A stretch of DNA of 64,000 nt. Origin: Bacteroidia bacterium. Its GTDB lineage: Bacteria > Bacteroidota > Bacteroidia > 2-12-FULL-35-15. How positions within the stretch are numbered: position 1 is the stretch's first letter; the number at the start of each line of letters is the position of its first letter. The notes below the pieces were generated by a model, which saw nothing but the letters and a program-made list of their open reading frames with translations, did no database searches and was not told the origin of the DNA. The stretch covers positions 124,001 through 188,000 of the forward strand of contig JAURXZ010000042.1 of the NCBI GenBank assembly GCA_030654175.1. Reading direction: 5' to 3'. This document shows positions 10,067 to 18,989 of the stretch, in pieces. The translations under genes and the position numbers were made by a program.

Positions 10067-10942
10067 ATGATAAAGAACATTGTTTTTTTAACTCTTATTT
10101 TAAGTTTTTCATTCGTTGGATGTAAAAAAGACGATGAATTGGTTGTAGTGCCTGGTAATCAGGCCCCACCCGACTATACCATATCTTCCATAGTCAAAGA
10201 AAATTATGTAAATAAGGTTTACATCAGTGTTTTAGGTAGAAAACCGGAAACAATTGAGTTAAGTTCAGGTTTATCCATTATAAATCAACATAATTTATCT
10301 GAATTGGATAGGGCAGCTTTTTTAGATGAAGTTTTTGCTAAACCAACCTATAACCAGAGGCTTTATGAAATGGCTTCCATTAAATTACTTACCAGTTTTG
10401 ATACAAGCGCTATAACCGAGAGGATCGCTGTTTTTCAATTTCTTCTGACAGATTCCGCCTATGCTTCAGTTTTTGATGTTATAAACATGGAAATAGCAAG
10501 GTTAGAGCTGGTAAAAAGCATCCCAATAGACCTCAACAATGGCACATTAACCACTATCGGCATGCACAGAAGGTTAATTGACAATAATTTTTATGACGAT
10601 ATAAATATGGGAACTGAAAACTTTGTAGTTTCTTCTTTTCAACATTTTATGGACCGGTATCCTACCGAAAATGAATTGGAACAATCCAGCAACATGGTGG
10701 ACGGATTAAGTGCTGTCATTTTTTTCAGTCAGGGCAATACCAAAAGTCAATACATGGATATCATTTTCAATACCGATAACTATTTTGAAAGTGAAGTTAG
10801 AGAACTATATGTCAGGTATTTATTCAGAGAACCAACTTCAGCTGAAATGTCGAAATATGCCACAGAATATAAGACAGATCTGAATTATAAAAAATTACAA
10901 AAGACTATACTTTCACTGGACGAATATGTTGGGATCAAATAA
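10067..10942 (+). CDS. Lipoprotein, first gene of DUF1501 cluster
   Basis: An ATG at 10067 gives a clean lipoprotein signal (lipobox FVGC, Cys19), whereas a start 30 bp upstream would bury it. The 291-residue mature region is alpha-helical. Near residue 50 it has YVNKVYISVLGRKPE, and near 265 LYVRYLFREPTSAEM. Such (V/Y)(N)xx(Y/F)xxxLGRxPT-like repeats occur in proteins next to DUF1501/DUF1553 genes. It is probably an outer-membrane-anchored partner of the DUF1501 protein. Function unknown. Confidence 0.7.
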   Translation: MIKNIVFLTLILSFSFVGCKKDDELVVVPGNQAPPDYTISSIVKENYVNKVYISVLGRKPETIELSSGLSIINQHNLSELDRAAFLDEVFAKPTYNQRLYEMASIKLLTSFDTSAITERIAVFQFLLTDSAYASVFDVINMEIARLELVKSIPIDLNNGTLTTIGMHRRLIDNNFYDDINMGTENFVVSSFQHFMDRYPTENELEQSSNMVDGLSAVIFFSQGNTKSQYMDIIFNTDNYFESEVRELYVRYLFREPTSAEMSKYATEYKTDLNYKKLQKTILSLDEYVGIK

Positions 10943-10980
10943 AAAACAATTTGAAAATGTGATAATTTGCTAATTTGAAA

Positions 10981-11502
10981 ATGAAAAAAAACAATTTTAG
11001 TATCAAAATAAAAAACATAGCACTTTTTTTGTTTGTTCTTGTATCAGTTACAATAACAAGTTGTAAAAAAGAGGCCAATAAAAGTTATATCTATGATGTA
11101 AATAATGTTGGGGTTGCACAGGATGGTGTTGCAAAACCTAATGTTAAATCAACTGTTGAATTTATTTCAATTGCTTATTCTGACCTTTATGGAACCACCA
11201 TTGATCAAACAAAATTAACCGACCTGGGAACCGCCTACAATGCTTTTGGCGACAAAAAACTGATCGAGGACCTGATCATACGAAATTTCCTGAATGCCAA
11301 TGGAGTATCGATCCCTACTCTTGCTGCAATGAATACCGATGTGAATCAATTTGTGATAAACACCTATAAAAAATTCTTTAACCGCGAACCGAATGAATTT
11401 GAGTTATGGCAAATGAAAAGTCTTATTCAAACAGATGTAAATACCACACCGGAGCTGGTTTATTATGCATTTATGACTTCGAATGAATACAGGTACTATT
11501 AA
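10981..11502 (+). CDS. Small lipoprotein, second gene of DUF1501 cluster
   Basis: An ATG at 10981 is used because the six bases before it form a TTG-AAA read-through. The signal ends at a TSC lipobox (Cys28), followed by KKE. Near residue 130 the protein has FVINTYKKFFNREPNEFEL, the same type of motif as in the preceding lipoprotein (VYISVLGRKPE), which suggests the two are distant relatives. It lies in a tandem with four other envelope genes. Function unknown. Confidence 0.68.
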   Translation: MKKNNFSIKIKNIALFLFVLVSVTITSCKKEANKSYIYDVNNVGVAQDGVAKPNVKSTVEFISIAYSDLYGTTIDQTKLTDLGTAYNAFGDKKLIEDLIIRNFLNANGVSIPTLAAMNTDVNQFVINTYKKFFNREPNEFELWQMKSLIQTDVNTTPELVYYAFMTSNEYRYY

Positions 11503-11583
11503 AATAATTTGAAGATGTGGTAATTTGAAAATGGGTAAATTATTTTTCAAATTGTTAAATACTCAAATTCTCAAATTAAAAAT

Positions 11584-12909
11584 ATGGACAGGAGAAATTT
11601 TCTTAAAAAAACGGTAATGGCTTCAGCAGGGGCATTTGCTGTCCCGTATATTTTACCATCGGGTAGATTATTTGCTGCATCAGGCGTAAGAAGAGCCGAC
11701 CACGTGGTGTTTTGTCTGTTTGCAGGTGGTGTAAGAAACTTTGAATCAGTTCACAAAGTTGATGGAAACCTTATGCCCAACATGCTTACCGGTTCCGAAG
11801 CAATTTCAGGAGATATGGTCGGTGCTATGGATTTTTTACCCTCTATTGGAGGTGCAGCACTTCAAACACAAGGAACATTATTTAAAGAATTCAGATATGC
11901 ACAAGGCCCAACAGGCCATTTTAACGGTCATACCACTGCTATGACCGGTGTTTATACCACCACCGATCTTAATATAAAGGCACCTCCTGTAAATCCAACA
12001 ATTTTTGAATATTACAGAAAGCACAATTCACCCACTATGTCGGCCCTCAACTCCTGGTGGGTATCAAATGCATTGGGACCTTATCCTGCTTTAAATTTCA
12101 GTTCCGATTCAAATTACGGAGCCTTGTATGGTGCTAACTATGTTCAGCCATTGTCTTTAATAAGCCAGGAGGCATACAATGTTTTAGGAACTCCCAAAAA
12201 CTTTAATCCAAATGAAAAGGTCAGCTCTTCAAAACTAAGAGATGTATTGAATAAAAACTTTGGAAGCCAGTCTAAACCAGGTGATGCTGGTATTGAGAAC
12301 ACCTCTGCAGATGCCCTTACGTTGGAAACGTTTATAAATGCCAGTTACGCAACCGCCAACAGTGGAGGCTTTAACGACCCCTGGGGAGTAGGTGGGAATG
12401 TTATGAATAGTGATATGCGAAATGTATTTTTTGCTGAAAACATCATTACCAATTTTAAACCTGAATTGCTTGTTGTAAATATGCAGGACGTTGATGTTTG
12501 TCATTCTGATTTCACCGGCTATTGCAACAATCTTAGAAAAGCAGATTACGCATTGGCTCATTTATGGCAAACAATACAAAGTACTCCCGGCATGGCAAAC
12601 AATACCATTCTGATAGCTGCTCCGGAGCACGGAAGAAACGAAACAAGTAATACACTAATGGATGCTCAGGGCCGTTATGCACTTGATCATACCGGTGAGA
12701 TCGTTAACGGAAGAGCCCTGTCGAGAGAAATATTTTGTTTAATGCTTGGCCCTGCAGGCGTGGTAAAACAAAATCAATTATTTTCAACGGTACAAGGCGA
12801 AAGTATTGATATTGTTCCAACAATAGCAGACATACTAGGATTTTATGGTGATATCCCGATGAACTATCGCGGCAATATGGGTAATGTTTTAACTCAAGCT
12901 TTTGTATAA
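11584..12909 (+). CDS. DUF1501 family protein, Tat-exported
   Basis: The N terminus MDRRNFLKKT followed by a hydrophobic stretch (to about residue 32) is a twin-arginine signal. The 441-residue body resembles DUF1501 and alkaline-phosphatase-fold proteins. It has DVDVCHSDFTGYCNN near residue 302, PEHGRNE near 347 and GESIDIVPTIADILGF near 400, in the positions of metal-binding segments in sulfatase-like folds. DUF1501 proteins usually sit beside DUF1549/DUF1553 cytochrome-like partners in Planctomycetes and Bacteroidota. The lipoproteins here take that place. The enzymatic role is not established. Confidence 0.82.
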   Translation: MDRRNFLKKTVMASAGAFAVPYILPSGRLFAASGVRRADHVVFCLFAGGVRNFESVHKVDGNLMPNMLTGSEAISGDMVGAMDFLPSIGGAALQTQGTLFKEFRYAQGPTGHFNGHTTAMTGVYTTTDLNIKAPPVNPTIFEYYRKHNSPTMSALNSWWVSNALGPYPALNFSSDSNYGALYGANYVQPLSLISQEAYNVLGTPKNFNPNEKVSSSKLRDVLNKNFGSQSKPGDAGIENTSADALTLETFINASYATANSGGFNDPWGVGGNVMNSDMRNVFFAENIITNFKPELLVVNMQDVDVCHSDFTGYCNNLRKADYALAHLWQTIQSTPGMANNTILIAAPEHGRNETSNTLMDAQGRYALDHTGEIVNGRALSREIFCLMLGPAGVVKQNQLFSTVQGESIDIVPTIADILGFYGDIPMNYRGNMGNVLTQAFV

Positions 12910-13871
12910 TGATGAAAAACTTTTCATATAAACTTGTTTTAGCAATTACCACAGTTATAGTAGTGGTGATGATCCAAAATGGCTGTAAAAAAAAGGAGGA
13001 GCCTGCTCCTGCCAATCCATTTGCAGCTATCGATTATGGCACGGTGCCTGTTGTCCCGAATCCCGACCCAAATTCATTAGTTGGAATCCATACCAATATT
13101 TTACAACCAAAATGTGCTGTTCCCGGATGTCACGATGGTAACTTTGAACCGGATTTCAGAACACCGCAGTCTTCATACTCAACACTGGTGTATCATCCGG
13201 TGAAAAAAAACAATACTGATGAAACATTCACTTTCAGGGTTGTTCCTTACCAACCTCTTGAGTCAGTGCTTTATGAACGTATCACCAATTGCTGTTTTGT
13301 AAATCAGGACGACAGGATGCCTCAGGATAATATTGGTGTGCCCCTTCCTGCCGGAGATGTTCAGGCAATAAAAAACTGGATAACTGCAGGAGCCAAAGAT
13401 ATGTTTGGCAATGTGCCCACTTACCCTAATTTTGAACCTACAATAAATCCTTATTATGCGGTTGTTGATGCTGCAACATACCAGATCCAATACACTGCCC
13501 AAAACAATAGAATTGATAGTGTTCCTTACAATTCCTTTCTTCTTCCAACCAATACCAATGTGGTTTTTGCATTTATCATATCGGACGACAGCACCGATTA
13601 TCCTCAACTCCAGGTGAATCAAATGAAATTATCTTTTGACCCCAATGATTTCAGCAACCCTATTGCTTTTACAGCTCAATATATTCATGTGCCACCACCA
13701 AATGAAAATGACTTTTTTGGTATAACCATTAATACTGCCGATTTACCACAAAATCAGGTAGTGTATATGCGTTATTTTGTGAATGATGGTGATCATACCA
13801 ATAACACCCAGTTCCCTACCGATAATTTACAAATTGAGTATAAAACTTTTTGGTCCTTTTACGTTTATTAG
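12909..13871 (+). CDS. Lipoprotein with CX4CH cytochrome-like motif
   Basis: The start overlaps the stop of the DUF1501 gene by one base, so the two are translationally coupled. A lipobox NGC (Cys26) is followed by KKKEE. Near residue 73 ILQPKCAVPGCHDG has a heme-c-like spacing but with four residues (CX4CH) instead of two. Near residue 140 PAGDVQAIKNWITAGAKD matches the end of planctomycete-type cytochrome domains. The C-terminal half is beta-rich. Whether heme is bound is open. It probably works with the DUF1501 protein at the outer membrane. Confidence 0.72.
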   Translation: MMKNFSYKLVLAITTVIVVVMIQNGCKKKEEPAPANPFAAIDYGTVPVVPNPDPNSLVGIHTNILQPKCAVPGCHDGNFEPDFRTPQSSYSTLVYHPVKKNNTDETFTFRVVPYQPLESVLYERITNCCFVNQDDRMPQDNIGVPLPAGDVQAIKNWITAGAKDMFGNVPTYPNFEPTINPYYAVVDAATYQIQYTAQNNRIDSVPYNSFLLPTNTNVVFAFIISDDSTDYPQLQVNQMKLSFDPNDFSNPIAFTAQYIHVPPPNENDFFGITINTADLPQNQVVYMRYFVNDGDHTNNTQFPTDNLQIEYKTFWSFYVY

Positions 13872-13873
13872 CC

Positions 13874-14314
13874 ATGAAAAAAAATTTAATTCTATTTATT
13901 TTTTTGGGTGTGATCTCCTCGTGTAAAAAGGATGATTCAATTGAAATTTCTACAACTCCCGCCATTGAATTTGTAAGCATTACACCTTCAACAGCAGTTG
14001 AATACCAGGATAAGATCACGGTTACAATATCCTATAAAGATGGGGATGGTGATCTGGGAGAAAATACACCTGATGTAAAAAATCTTTTTTTAACGGATAC
14101 AAGAAATAATGTAATGTATCAATACCGGATATCTCAGCTGGCACCTACCGGAACAGCCACAGCAATACAAGGGACCTTAACTATTGAATTAAAAAACACT
14201 GCTATTACCAATGGAGCAACTTCTCAAGCTGTTTCATTTTCTGTGTTTCTAAAAGACAGAACAGGAAATGTAAGCAATACGGTATCTACGTCAGCGATCA
14301 CTGTTACCAATTAA
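13874..14314 (+). CDS. Small lipoprotein, last gene of DUF1501 cluster
   Basis: The ATG at 13874 lies 2 bp after the previous stop and gives a short lipoprotein signal (ISSC, Cys17). The remaining about 130 residues look like one beta-sandwich domain (ITVTISYKDGDGDLGENTPD, an acidic loop that could bind Ca2+). A hairpin terminator follows at 14445. It closes the five-gene envelope operon. Function unknown. Confidence 0.72.
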   Translation: MKKNLILFIFLGVISSCKKDDSIEISTTPAIEFVSITPSTAVEYQDKITVTISYKDGDGDLGENTPDVKNLFLTDTRNNVMYQYRISQLAPTGTATAIQGTLTIELKNTAITNGATSQAVSFSVFLKDRTGNVSNTVSTSAITVTN

Positions 14315-14444
14315 ATTCGTTCAAAAATAATTTTGAATGCCGTTTCACAACTCTTCGACTTCACCCGAACAGCACACTAAAGTTAAGCGAAAGGTGCACA
14401 AAAGATCCTATTAATGATATTTTATAGTTTAAAAGGAAGTTATT

Positions 14445-14471
14445 AGCCTCTAAACAGAGGCTATTTCTTTT
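14445..14471 (+). terminator. Terminator after DUF1501 operon
   Basis: AGCCTCT (14445-14451) and AGAGGCT (14456-14462) form a 7-bp stem with an AAAC loop, followed by ATTTCTTTTT. It also overlaps the stop codon of the convergent gene at 14461. Confidence 0.7.
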
Positions 14472-14802
14472 TAATATCGGTAAGCTCCGCTGGAATTCCT
14501 TTACTACACCCAACAGGGAGAGGCATTTTCAGTTTTCTATAATTAAAAGAAATCTCCAAACCATTCACATCCATATTGTCAGGTAATTTATTTTTTGGAA
14601 TGAGTATTAAAGGAGGAGAGGTACCTGCAACAACAATAACTGTGGCGCATCCCGTAACTCTGAATTGATGAGAAACCATGCCGCTAGTTTTGGATGCCGC
14701 AGTTGGCTGTTCGTCCTTAGGGCTTGATACAATGTCTTTTTGCCTTGAATGACATGACATTATTGAAATGTAGATTACAAAAAAACAAAAAACATTCTTC
14801 AT
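14461..14802 (-). CDS. Small lipoprotein, unknown function
   Basis: The 113-residue product has a lipoprotein signal with lipobox IMSC (Cys17). The mature part has two Cys (near residues 52 and 100) and a central hydrophobic segment CATVIVVAGTSPPLILIPKN. Proteins of this size with GCATVIVV are common in Bacteroidota, but no role is known to me. It is convergent with the DUF1501 operon. Confidence 0.6.
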   Translation of the reverse strand: MKNVFCFFVIYISIMSCHSRQKDIVSSPKDEQPTAASKTSGMVSHQFRVTGCATVIVVAGTSPPLILIPKNKLPDNMDVNGLEISFNYRKLKMPLPVGCSKGIPAELTDIKKK

Positions 14803-14881
14803 AAATTCTCTTTTTTTATGACTGGTTTAAAATCCAACGTTTTTCCTTTTTTAGTAGGAGATTAAGATTTAGAAAATTAAA

Positions 14882-16714
14882 TTAATTTACAAATGCCTTT
14901 ACAACTCTTTGAAAACTGTTGTTCCCAACTCTTACAAGATAAGCCCCTTTCGCCAAACCACTAACATCAATAGTTGTATCGAATTTATATAAAACAGGTG
15001 TGATTTTTTTACCATTAATCTGTTTCCCTGTAATATCAAAAAGATCAACAACAAACTCCTCATTTGAATGAAGTTTCTCTGCTTTAAAAATCAATTTATT
15101 TTCTGATTGAAAAACGGTAAATACAGGTTGGTTTTGGATGTTGTCAACACCAACACTTCCGGCAGGAAGTTGGAAGGAATAGATCCTTGTGGCCGGATTC
15201 CCTGATAAAACATACTCTCCTGTATGCCAAAAGGTAATGCCATCAGGATCCAATGAGGTTTGAGAATAATCTCCGAATCGGTTTACTCCTGTTTGTGCGC
15301 CACTGCCCGCAATTGCAGTTTGTTCAGCAAATGTCATTGTTCCTAAAGGATCACTGGCTAACCTCCCTGTATAACATAAGCTGGGAGAAACAGAAGTTGA
15401 TGATTTTGCGTAACATAAAGCAATGCTGCCATTATCATCCATTGCAATACTTCCCAACCATCTGCTATGCGAATCAGGGGTATAGGTTCCTTCCTGCATT
15501 AAGCTCCAAATGCCTGTACCTTGATTCTGCCTCAATTCGCACCACCTGATGCTGTGCTGTGTTGCGCTTAATTTAATTGAAAAATTCAGAACTACTGAGT
15601 TGTATCCTACCCATTTTCTCCAGGGTGCCCTATAAGTTAACAGGCTACCCAGGCCATCCAGTTTGTCTGTTGTTCCGGGCTGTGAAATATCATCCCAATT
15701 GGGATCGGATGAGGAATCGAATGCCGAGAGAGGAACAGTACCATCAGTTGAAATAGTGGCACTTGGAGTGACTCCCCAAGCTACAGCCATTTTGTATATT
15801 AATATTGCATCAATATTACCACCGCCCCATGCATCATCGGAAAAAGCAAAAAACGGACAAGGTGTTCCGGCCGGAGGTAATTGTCCATCTGCATCACCCG
15901 GTAATGCACAGTACATTTCAGGGCCTAAAGGAGGAGGTGTATACAATGAGTAAACTGATCTTGAAGCAGCATTACCGATCAACATCTGATCTCTTTCAAA
16001 GCAAAAAACCTTTGGAGTTTGATTGGAAGTCATGTAATAACCATCGGCCCAAATGGAAAATTTTAAATAATCAGGAAATTCAGGTGATGTGAACGTATAA
16101 GCATAATAAGCCCCTGTGGGATCATTGGTTTGCGAAATTGCTATATAAACTTCATTCCCTATATCTGAAAACTGGCTAAGAAACCAACGGTCAGCATATT
16201 TATCATACATTACAATGGGATCACCCGCATCACCGGTAGCAGGGCTCCATAAAGAACCTAAACTACCTGTCAGTTGTGTTACACCGGTTTTACTGTAAAC
16301 TTTAAAAGTGGTAGAATTTACTAACTGTACATAATTATCAGGTCCCGCAGCACCACTAGGGTCAGGAGGATAAGATCCGTTACCATCCTGGCCAAGCCAA
16401 TTTACAAGTGGCGCTTGCTGTTGCCTGTCCCCCATAATGGTTTGCTGCACAGTAGTTTCTTCTCTGTCTTGATCACTATCAGCATCATTAAAAAGAATAG
16501 CGTGAGGTCTTCTATTTTTACGGTCCTGGAATTCTCTTTTGTCTTTAGAGATAAAATCCGCTTCAATTTGATTTTCAGCAAATAATTCGGATAGAGGTTT
16601 GGTAATGTGAAACTCAGAACATGTTATCACTGGCAACTTGCTGTCATTTTGTGTTGTTTGAGCACAAACACCCGAAACAGCAAGCAGGCCTGAAAAAAGG
16701 ATAGATTTTTTCAT
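14882..16714 (-). CDS. Large secreted protein with T9SS sorting domain
   Basis: The 610-residue product has a signal peptide (to about residue 19, VCAQ). Its main body has many Trp/Asp/Gly loops (PIVMYDKYADRWFLSQF, DPNWDDISQPG), as in beta-propeller or lectin-like surface proteins. The C-terminal 90 residues form a T9SS type A sorting domain without the YPNP lead but with FDTTIDVSGLAKGAYLVRV. It is likely exported to the surface. No catalytic residues can be assigned with confidence. Confidence 0.78.
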   Translation of the reverse strand: MKKSILFSGLLAVSGVCAQTTQNDSKLPVITCSEFHITKPLSELFAENQIEADFISKDKREFQDRKNRRPHAILFNDADSDQDREETTVQQTIMGDRQQQAPLVNWLGQDGNGSYPPDPSGAAGPDNYVQLVNSTTFKVYSKTGVTQLTGSLGSLWSPATGDAGDPIVMYDKYADRWFLSQFSDIGNEVYIAISQTNDPTGAYYAYTFTSPEFPDYLKFSIWADGYYMTSNQTPKVFCFERDQMLIGNAASRSVYSLYTPPPLGPEMYCALPGDADGQLPPAGTPCPFFAFSDDAWGGGNIDAILIYKMAVAWGVTPSATISTDGTVPLSAFDSSSDPNWDDISQPGTTDKLDGLGSLLTYRAPWRKWVGYNSVVLNFSIKLSATQHSIRWCELRQNQGTGIWSLMQEGTYTPDSHSRWLGSIAMDDNGSIALCYAKSSTSVSPSLCYTGRLASDPLGTMTFAEQTAIAGSGAQTGVNRFGDYSQTSLDPDGITFWHTGEYVLSGNPATRIYSFQLPAGSVGVDNIQNQPVFTVFQSENKLIFKAEKLHSNEEFVVDLFDITGKQINGKKITPVLYKFDTTIDVSGLAKGAYLVRVGNNSFQRVVKAFVN

Positions 16715-16841
16715 TTTGTAAATTTGAATTAAATGAAATTACATTTTATAAAAATAAATTCTGCATTTCCAATTACACAACTGATTTACATAAGAATTTT
16801 GAACTAAGAAAAAGAAAAAAAGTTTCTCATTTCAATCAAGC

Positions 16842-17264
16842 CTATAGTTTAGGCAGCTCTATCTCATCTTGTACTAAAAAAGCAGAAGGGAATTCTACCT
16901 GTACCTCTTTTAAAAATTTATATGCTTCCAGTTTTGTTCTGAAATCACCCACACGGATATTAAAATTTGGTTGGTCATACTTTTCATAGGCAGGAACATC
17001 CGGGAACTTTGCAATAAAATTTCCTTTAATTTCCCTGGCCTTATTTTTATCTGAACCAAAATGGATCTTCACACGGTAGCCTTTAATAGGTGCTTTCGAA
17101 TTGATCTCAACATGTTTATTCAGCAATTCCTGCACCTTGTAATCCTGCACAAACTCTACCTTACCTGTATCTGCAGCAGCTTTTTGAGCGTACACAAAAT
17201 GGCATGACAATACCATAAACACTGCACTTAATGCTACTCTTATTATTAATTTTGAATGCTTCAT
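16842..17264 (-). CDS. SPOR-domain protein
   Basis: A start at 17264 (MKHSKLIIR...) gives a signal peptide ending VYAQ; the five codons upstream add nothing typical. Residues about 65-140 match the SPOR fold: KGYRVKIHFGSDKNKAREI, then FNIRVGDFRTKLEAYKFLKEV. SPOR domains bind denuded peptidoglycan glycans, usually at division sites. The protein is only the domain plus a linker, and probably works in the periplasm. It is divergent from the respiratory operon. Confidence 0.8.
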   Translation of the reverse strand: MKHSKLIIRVALSAVFMVLSCHFVYAQKAAADTGKVEFVQDYKVQELLNKHVEINSKAPIKGYRVKIHFGSDKNKAREIKGNFIAKFPDVPAYEKYDQPNFNIRVGDFRTKLEAYKFLKEVQVEFPSAFLVQDEIELPKL

Positions 17265-17496
17265 ATCCGTATTATTCATTCAACAAAGTTAATTTATTAA
17301 ACTTTTAAAGCAAAAGTTTATATCTATTTTAAAATAACAAATGGAAGTATTTCAAAAAAACACCTTCGACAAATAATTGATTTCATCAGACAAGAAACAC
17401 CTTTTTATTGACAAATTTTCAAAAAAAACAAAGAAGAAATCCAGCCTTATTAAGAACGATTATAAACTGTACATATTTTATAAAATTTTAACATTT

Positions 17497-17530
17497 TTTG
17501 AACCTACAATTAATGTTTCTTATAATTTTG
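17497..17530 (+). promoter_or_regulatory. Predicted promoter of the act-cox operon
   Basis: TTTG at 17497-17500 and TAATTTTG at 17523-17530 fit the Bacteroidota -33/-7 elements, with a 22-bp spacer that is slightly long. The first gene starts 66 bp downstream. Confidence 0.5.
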
Positions 17531-17596
17531 CCCCGCGAGTTTTAGAACTCTCCCCCAAAAAAGGGATATCATTGGATTTAACAATTAGATTTATAT

Positions 17597-18850
17597 ATGG
17601 ATACAATTTTCGTTACACCACAAAGAAAATTTCTGGCAATTCTTTCCCTCCTCTTCTTCTCATTTTTTATTAATTACAACGTTGCTTCCGCACAGGATGC
17701 TGAAAAACTATTTAAACAAAACTGTGCTGTTTGCCATAGTTTAGGTAAAAATAAAGTTGTAGGCCCTGGTATGGAAGGCATTGGTACACGTGCTCCAAGT
17801 GATGCATGGTTGGCAAAATGGATCAAGAACAATCTGGAAGTGCTGAAAAGTGGGGATGCCTATGCAAAGAAGATCTTAGCTGAAAACAATGGGGCGGGCA
17901 TGACCACGTTCACTGATTTGAAAGACGAAGAAATTACCGCACTTATTGCGTATATCAAAAACCCGCCTAAGGCAGTAGAGGTTGTAGCTCAAGGTCCTGC
18001 AGGTGGCGCAGCTAAAGCAGAAGAAAAAGGTGTTAATCCTTTAGCAATTCTAATTGGAGTAATTGCATTTTTAGTGATCATTATTGGAGTATTACGTGGT
18101 GTTAGCCACTCATTAAAGAACATCCAAAACGAAAAACAAGGTTTACCTGAAGAAGAAGCTGTTGGTCCTTGGCATGAAATTAAAACATGGATGGGCTTCC
18201 ATAAAAGAACAGTTGCTGTTATCATCCTGTTTATTATTGGTGGATTACTTTCATCAGGCTGGTATGCTTTAAAAGACATTGGAGTTTACACCGGATACCA
18301 ACCTACACAACCTATTGCTTTTTCTCACAAAATTCACGCTGGCGACAACGCTATTAACTGTCAATACTGCCATTCCGGTGTTGAAAAAAGCAAAACAGCA
18401 GGTATTCCTTCTGTAAATGTTTGTATGAATTGCCACAAAGGTATTTCAAAAGGACCAACTACCGGAACAGCTGAAATTGCAAAAATATACGAAGCTGCCG
18501 GATGGGATGCTGATAAAGGAGAATACAATAAACCACAAAAACCTATCGAGTGGGTAAAAGTTCACAATCTTCAGGACTTTGTTTATTTCTCTCACCAGCA
18601 ACACGTGAAAGTTGGTAAGCAAGACTGTGCTACATGCCACGGTGATCTAAAAGAAATGACCACTGCAAAACAAGTAAGCCCTTTAACAATGGGATGGTGT
18701 GTTGATTGCCACAGAAAAACAGAAGTACCGGGCATGAAAGACAATCCATACTACGAAAGTCTACACAAAAAATTAGCTGAAAAATACAAAGGACAAACGA
18801 TCACCGTTGATAAAATGGGCGGTATTGAGTGTGGAAAATGCCACTACTAA
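17597..18850 (+). CDS. actA: ActA, multiheme cytochrome c of alternative complex III
   Basis: The 417-residue product has a signal peptide, a monoheme cytochrome c domain (CAVCH, residues 43-47), transmembrane helices near 150 and 210, and a C-terminal multiheme part with five CXXCH motifs (CQYCH, CMNCH, CATCH, CVDCH, CGKCH). A fusion of a cytochrome c domain with the pentaheme ActA is typical of Bacteroidota. It passes electrons from the iron-sulfur subunit to a downstream cytochrome or oxidase at the periplasmic face. It is the first gene of the act-cox operon. Confidence 0.93.
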   Translation: MDTIFVTPQRKFLAILSLLFFSFFINYNVASAQDAEKLFKQNCAVCHSLGKNKVVGPGMEGIGTRAPSDAWLAKWIKNNLEVLKSGDAYAKKILAENNGAGMTTFTDLKDEEITALIAYIKNPPKAVEVVAQGPAGGAAKAEEKGVNPLAILIGVIAFLVIIIGVLRGVSHSLKNIQNEKQGLPEEEAVGPWHEIKTWMGFHKRTVAVIILFIIGGLLSSGWYALKDIGVYTGYQPTQPIAFSHKIHAGDNAINCQYCHSGVEKSKTAGIPSVNVCMNCHKGISKGPTTGTAEIAKIYEAAGWDADKGEYNKPQKPIEWVKVHNLQDFVYFSHQQHVKVGKQDCATCHGDLKEMTTAKQVSPLTMGWCVDCHRKTEVPGMKDNPYYESLHKKLAEKYKGQTITVDKMGGIECGKCHY

Positions 18851-18989
18851 AAAGTACTCTTCGGCTCTTATCTTCAATTGAAGAGGCTTTGCTGAGGTGT
18901 TAAAAAAAGAACAGATACAAAAAACACAAAACTTAGAATAGAAAACACAGATTAGTAAATTCGTTTTCATTCGTTATTAGTAACCAAAT

